From Actinomadura atramentaria DSM 43919 (GTDB taxonomy: Bacteria; Actinomycetota; Actinomycetes; Streptosporangiales; Streptosporangiaceae): a DNA stretch of 64,000 nt. The notes beneath the pieces were generated by a model, which saw nothing but the letters and a program-made list of their open reading frames with translations, did not search any database and had not been told where the DNA came from. Shown one piece after another: positions 60,382 to 64,000 of this stretch (position 1 is the first letter of the stretch; the number at the start of each line of letters is the position of its first letter). The stretch covers positions 62,001 through 126,000 of the forward strand of contig NZ_KB907219.1 of assembly GCF_000381885.1 (NCBI RefSeq), written 5' to 3'. The position numbers and the translations under genes were made by a program.

Positions 60382-62187
60382 ATGCAGGTCGCCGTCACCG
60401 CCGGGCACGCGGGCCACGGCAAGTCCGCGCTGGTGCGGGCGCTCGCCGGCCGCGCCCCCGTCCCGCTCGCCGCGGGGCCCGGACCGGGCGTCGGCGTCGC
60501 CGCCGCCTGGACCGACCTGCCGTCCGGCGCGCGGCTGGCGTTCGTGGACGCCCCCGGCGGGCCCGACGCGCTGCCCGCCGCGGCCGTCGCCGCCGGGTCC
60601 GCGACCGCCGCCCTCGTCGCCGTCGCCGCCGACGAGGGGTGGCGCGAGCAGACCGCCGAGCACCTGGCCGTCCTGGACGCGCTCGGCGTGCGGCACGCCG
60701 TCCTGGCCGTCACCCGCGCCGACCTGGCCGACCCCGGCCTCGCCCTCCGGCAGGCCCGCGACCGGCTCGCCGCCACCGCGCTGCGCGGCGCGGAGACCGT
60801 CGCCGTCTCCACCGCGACCGGCGCCGGGCTCACCGACCTCACCGCCGCGCTGGACCGGCTCGCCGCGCGGCTGCCGGTGCCCGACCCGGCCGCGCCCGTC
60901 CGGTTCTGGATCGACGGGGCGTGCCCCGCCGCCGACCTCGGCGTCCCCGGCGGCGGCGCGGACGCGCTGCTGGTCACCGGGACGCTCGGCGCGGGCGCGG
61001 TCCAGCCCGGCGACGACCTGCTGCTGATGCCCGCCGGGGACCGGGTGCGGGTCCGCGCCGTCCGCTGCGGCGGCGCGCCCTGCGACCGCGTCCGGGGCGT
61101 CGCCCGCGTCTCGCTGCTGCTGCCCCCGACCGCCCGCGCCGCGCCCGGCATGGCGCTGGTGACGCCCGGCGCGTGGACGCCGACGACGGCCGTGGACGTC
61201 CGCACCCGGTCCGAGGCGGCCGCCGGGCGGCTCGCGCGCCGGATGGTCCTGCACACCGGGTCGGCGTCGGTCCGCGTCCGGCTGCACCCGCTCGGCCCCG
61301 ACACCGCCCGGCTCACCCTGAACGCGCGGCTGCCGCTGCACGCGGGCGACGCCGCCGTCCTGCGCGACCCCGAGCGCCGCACGCTCGCCGGGGCGCACGT
61401 GCTGGACGTCGTCCCGCCGCCGCTGGTCGGGCGCGGCGCGGCCGCCGCCCGCGCCCGCGAGCTGGCGTCCTGGCCGGACCGCCCGGACGGCGCGGCGCTG
61501 CTGCGGCGGCACGGCGTGCTGCGCCCCGCCGACCTGGCCGCGATGGGCTGCGCGGTGCCCGCCGACGCCGTCCGCCCCGGCCCCGGGTGGGTCGCGGACC
61601 GCGCGCGGTGGGCGGAGCTGCGCGCCCGGCTCGCCGCCGAGGCCGCCCGGCACGCGGCGCGCAGCCCGCTCGCGCCGGGCCTGCCGGTGGAGACCGCGCG
61701 GCTGCGGCTGGGGCTGCGCGCCGGGGAGCTGGTCGCGGCGCTGGCCGCCGTGCCGGGAGACCCGCCGCTGCGGGTCGCGGGCGGCCGCGTCCACGGGCCG
61801 CCGCCCCCGCTGCCGCCCGGCGTCGCGGCGGCCGTCGAGCGGCTGGCCGGGGACCTGGCGCCCGCGCCGTTCGAGGCGCCGCCCGCCGAGCGCCTCGCCG
61901 AACTCGGGCTGACCGACGGCGCGCTCGCCGTCGCGGAGCGCGCCGGGGCGGTGCTGCGGCTCGCCGGGGACGTCGTGCTGCTGCCCGGCGCGGACCGCGC
62001 GGCGCTGCGCATCCTGTCCGGACTGCCGCAGCCGTTCACGTCCGGGCAGGCGGGCCGGGCGCTGACGGCGTCGCGGCGGGTGGTCGTCGCGCTGCTGGAC
62101 CACCTGGACCGGCTGGGGCTGACGCGGCGCGTCCGGACGGCGGCCGGGACGGTCCGGCGCGCGGCCGGGGACCGGAAAACCGGTTGA
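60382..62187 (+). CDS. SelB-like protein (selenocysteine elongation factor homologue with degenerate GTPase motifs)
   Basis: 601 residues, the length and layout of SelB: EF-Tu-like G domain (1-165), beta-barrel domains and C-terminal winged helices ending LLDHLDRLGLTRRV. The G1 loop is kept as GHAGHGKS (normally GHVDHGKS). The switch I region, normally ending RGxTIDLGFAW, is GPGVGVAAAW and lacks the Mg-binding threonine. Switch II, normally DVPGHE, is DAPGGP and lacks the catalytic histidine. G4 is TRAD. ATG 60382 follows GGAAGGG. GTP-driven delivery of Sec-tRNA appears unlikely; a retained binding role through the winged helices is possible. Confidence 0.82.
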   Translation: MQVAVTAGHAGHGKSALVRALAGRAPVPLAAGPGPGVGVAAAWTDLPSGARLAFVDAPGGPDALPAAAVAAGSATAALVAVAADEGWREQTAEHLAVLDALGVRHAVLAVTRADLADPGLALRQARDRLAATALRGAETVAVSTATGAGLTDLTAALDRLAARLPVPDPAAPVRFWIDGACPAADLGVPGGGADALLVTGTLGAGAVQPGDDLLLMPAGDRVRVRAVRCGGAPCDRVRGVARVSLLLPPTARAAPGMALVTPGAWTPTTAVDVRTRSEAAAGRLARRMVLHTGSASVRVRLHPLGPDTARLTLNARLPLHAGDAAVLRDPERRTLAGAHVLDVVPPPLVGRGAAAARARELASWPDRPDGAALLRRHGVLRPADLAAMGCAVPADAVRPGPGWVADRARWAELRARLAAEAARHAARSPLAPGLPVETARLRLGLRAGELVAALAAVPGDPPLRVAGGRVHGPPPPLPPGVAAAVERLAGDLAPAPFEAPPAERLAELGLTDGALAVAERAGAVLRLAGDVVLLPGADRAALRILSGLPQPFTSGQAGRALTASRRVVVALLDHLDRLGLTRRVRTAAGTVRRAAGDRKTG

Positions 62188-62218
62188 TCTTCCCGGTGCC
62201 GGTCTGGCGTCATGGAAC

Positions 62219-62239
62219 CCGGAAACAGCAACGTTCCGG
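62219..62239. promoter_or_regulatory. Inverted repeat in the rtcB leader
   Basis: CCGGAA-N9-TTCCGG is a perfect 6-bp inverted repeat 29 bp upstream of rtcB; GTTCCGG and GTTCCGA also form a short direct repeat at 62233-62249. It may be an operator or a small leader hairpin. Confidence 0.35.
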
Positions 62240-62267
62240 ATAGTTCCGACACCGAGGGGATTGTTTC

Positions 62268-63464
62268 GTGCCTTACCAGACGATCGAGGGCGGCCGCGTC
62301 CCGATCCGCATGTGGACGGACCCGGCGTCCGTCGAGGACGTGGCGCGCGACCAGCTCCGCAACGTGTCGGGGCTGCCGTGGATCGAGGGCCTGGCCGTCA
62401 TGCCCGACGTCCACTACGGCAAGGGCGCGACCGTCGGCTCCGTCATCGCCATGCGCGACGCGGTGTCCCCGGCCGCCGTCGGCGTCGACATCGGCTGCGG
62501 GATGACCGCCGCCCGCTCCACGCTCACCGTCGAGGACCTGCCCGACGACCTGTCCGGGCTCCGCCACCGGCTGGAGAACGCGATCCCGGTCGGACGCGGG
62601 TCGCACCGCGAGCCCGTCGACCCGTCCGCGCTGCCCGGCCTGAAGCTGCGCGGCTGGTACGACTTCTGGGCGGAGTTCGACGGCCTGCACCGGGGCGTCC
62701 GCGACAAGCTCGGCCGCGCCCGCCAGCAGATGGGCACCCTGGGCGGCGGCAACCACTTCCTGGAGCTGTGCGCCGACGACGGGGGGCGGATCTGGCTCGT
62801 CCTGCACTCGGGGTCGCGCGGCATCGGCAACGAGCTCGCCGTCCGGCACATCGAGGCGGCCGTGAAGCTGCCGCACAACCAGGACCTGCCCGACCGGGAC
62901 CTCGCGGCGTTCGTCGCGGGCACCCCGGAGATGGACGCCTACCGCAACGACCTGTTCTGGGCGCAGGAGTACGCGCGCCGCAACCGCGCCGTCATGATGG
63001 CGCTCGCGCAGAACGTCGTCGCGCGGCGGTTCGGCGAGAACCGGTGCCGCTTCGACCAGGTCATCTCCTGCCACCACAACTACGTGGCGGAGGAGACCTA
63101 CGGCGGCGTGGACCTGCTCGTCACCCGCAAGGGCGCGATCCGGGCGGGCGCGGGGGACCTCGGCATCATCCCGGGGTCGATGGCGACCGGCACCTACATC
63201 GTGCGGGGCCTCGGCAACGAGGCGGCGTTCAACTCCGCGTCGCACGGCGCGGGCCGCCGGATGAGCCGCAACAAGGCGCGCAAGGCGTTCACGCTGGAGG
63301 ACCTGGAGGCCCAGACCAAGGGCGTCGAGTGCCGCAAGGACGGCGGCGTCCTCGACGAGATCCCCGGGGCCTACAAGGACCTGGAGACGGTCATGGAGCA
63401 GCAGTCCGACCTCGTCGAGGTCGTCGCGCGGCTCCGCCAGCTCGTCTGCGTGAAGGGCGGCTGA
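62268..63464 (+). CDS. rtcB: RNA-splicing/repair ligase RtcB
   Basis: 398 residues. GTP/Mn-dependent ligase joining 2',3'-cyclic phosphate or 3'-phosphate RNA ends to 5'-OH ends. Metal and guanylylation residues are intact: MPDVHYGKG, GVDIGCGM (D74, C77), GGGNHFLE, LHSGSRGIG and the guanylylated histidine in SASHGAGR. GTG 62268 has GAGGGG upstream. It lies 80 bp after the SelB-like gene on the same strand, so the two may share regulation. No RtcA, archease or RtcR gene is in view. Confidence 0.93.
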   Translation: MPYQTIEGGRVPIRMWTDPASVEDVARDQLRNVSGLPWIEGLAVMPDVHYGKGATVGSVIAMRDAVSPAAVGVDIGCGMTAARSTLTVEDLPDDLSGLRHRLENAIPVGRGSHREPVDPSALPGLKLRGWYDFWAEFDGLHRGVRDKLGRARQQMGTLGGGNHFLELCADDGGRIWLVLHSGSRGIGNELAVRHIEAAVKLPHNQDLPDRDLAAFVAGTPEMDAYRNDLFWAQEYARRNRAVMMALAQNVVARRFGENRCRFDQVISCHHNYVAEETYGGVDLLVTRKGAIRAGAGDLGIIPGSMATGTYIVRGLGNEAAFNSASHGAGRRMSRNKARKAFTLEDLEAQTKGVECRKDGGVLDEIPGAYKDLETVMEQQSDLVEVVARLRQLVCVKGG

Positions 63465-63466
63465 CC

Positions 63467-63494
63467 CGGGCCCCGGCCGAACGGCCGGGGCCCG
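63467..63494 (+). terminator. Hairpin terminator after rtcB
   Basis: CGGGCCCCGGCCG (63467-63479) and CGGCCGGGGCCCG (63482-63494) form a perfect 13-bp inverted repeat with a minimal AA loop, just past the rtcB stop. No T-tail. Confidence 0.65.
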
Positions 63495-63531
63495 TCCGCC
63501 TTCCCCACCGCCCCGTACCGGAGACCCGCCG

Positions 63532-64000
63532 ATGACCCGAACCACCCCGCCGCGCCCCGTCGACATCGCGGCGGTCTTCCCCGACCTGGCACCGCTCGCC
63601 CGCACCGCGACCCGGCTGCACCCGCGCTCCGGCGCGCCCGGCGTCCGCGACTCCTCGGTCGGCGGGCCGCTGCTGTGGCCCGCCGACGAGCCGTGGCCGA
63701 CGTGCTCCGACGAGCACTACGAGCCCGGGGACCTCGTCCGTCCGGCGGACGTGCGCGCCCGCCGGGCGATCCTGTCCGCCGCGTGGGGCCGCACCCCGCT
63801 GGGGGCGGAGTTCGCGATCACCCGCGCCGAGCGCGCCGAACTCGACCGCATCGAGGCGCGGCGCTTCGCCGGAACCCCCGATGGCCCGATCCCGCTGCTG
63901 CCCGTCGCGCAGCTCTTCGCCCGCGACGTTCCGGACCTGCCGACTCCGCCCGGCGCGGACCTGCTCCAGGTCCTGTGGTGCCCCTTCCACCACGCGGACA
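63532..64000 (+). CDS. Uncharacterised protein, truncated by window end
   Basis: The first 156 codons are present. ATG 63532 has GGAG upstream. The segment GGPLLWPADEPWPTC and the later LLPVAQLFARDVPDLPTPPGADLLQVLWCP give a loose resemblance to YwqG/DUF1963-like proteins, but no function can be assigned. The 3' end is missing. Confidence 0.6.
   Translation, partial: MTRTTPPRPVDIAAVFPDLAPLARTATRLHPRSGAPGVRDSSVGGPLLWPADEPWPTCSDEHYEPGDLVRPADVRARRAILSAAWGRTPLGAEFAITRAERAELDRIEARRFAGTPDGPIPLLPVAQLFARDVPDLPTPPGADLLQVLWCPFHHAD

Noticed and set aside
57943..62103. Leftward 1386-codon open frame across prpE and the SelB-like gene
   Set aside because: Composition is shadow-like, and it runs antisense to a clear SelB-like gene and out of frame with prpE.
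56985..62267. tRNA-Sec gene near the SelD/SelB-like genes
   Set aside because: The gaps at 56985-57181, 60072-60381 and 62188-62267 were read for a long-variable-arm tRNA with TCA anticodon; none was seen.
1..64000. Mobile elements, prophage or integration sites
   Set aside because: No transposase, integrase, terminal inverted repeats or tRNA-associated direct repeats were recognised; gene density and codon bias are even apart from the short seam near 44 kb.

Overview
The window is a very GC-rich, densely coded chromosomal segment with frequent GTG starts, 4-base ATGA/GTGA gene overlaps and no visible rRNA, tRNA, insertion sequence, phage or CRISPR. A proteasome beta subunit, a SufR-led suf operon, tkt divergent from ctaB, an EphD-type hydrolase/SDR fusion and an IdeR-type iron box all point to an actinomycete. 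Gene content suggests Streptosporangiales, probably an Actinomadura-like Thermomonosporaceae member; this assignment is inferred from content only.

Left part (1-17.1 kb). A leftward carbohydrate operon holds tkt, tal, two tandem PGI-like genes and zwf (cut by the left edge). Divergent from it is ctaB (heme O synthase), followed by a PrsW-type membrane protease and ctaA (heme A synthase). Leftward genes then follow: a PolX-PHP DNA polymerase, an isolated proteasome beta subunit, an EamA exporter and a two-gene ABC-2 exporter.

Middle (17.2-36.6 kb). An isolated F-type ATPase gamma subunit gene stands alone. Next is a rightward arginine deiminase locus (APA antiporter, arcA, arcB, arcC, a second APC permease, a universal stress protein). 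The suf operon follows (sufR-sufB-sufD-Rieske ferredoxin-sufC-sufS-sufU-MIP18/SufT-like) behind an IdeR-type iron box. After it come a VOC protein with a LexA-type box, an ABC-F ATPase, a small HTH protein and an enoyl-CoA hydratase.

Right part (36.7-64 kb). An ABC half-exporter is followed by a perfect CRP-type palindrome, a 49-residue membrane peptide, a sulfotransferase, a sirtuin, an unknown protein, a CBS-pair protein and NDH-2. A leftward lipid/detoxification group (EphD-like fusion, M24 peptidase homologue, COG3687-like protein), fdhD, a TRIC-type membrane protein and DUF3099 come next. An SDR and a seven-gene Mrp-like cation antiporter module without full-length MrpA follow. The end carries a FadD-type ligase, a SelD-like protein, PrpE, a SelB-like protein, RtcB and the start of one more gene.

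The most unusual theme is intact genes whose catalytic motifs are eroded. The SelD-like protein lacks the Cys/Sec nucleophile and several metal-binding aspartates. The SelB-like protein lacks key GTPase residues. The two tandem PGI-like proteins have each lost a different half of the usual PGI motifs. Orphan copies of subunits that normally act in complexes (PrcB, AtpG) are also present. Several convergent gene pairs end in palindromes that contain both stop codons; the largest is a perfect 21-bp stem at the mrpD/fadD junction.
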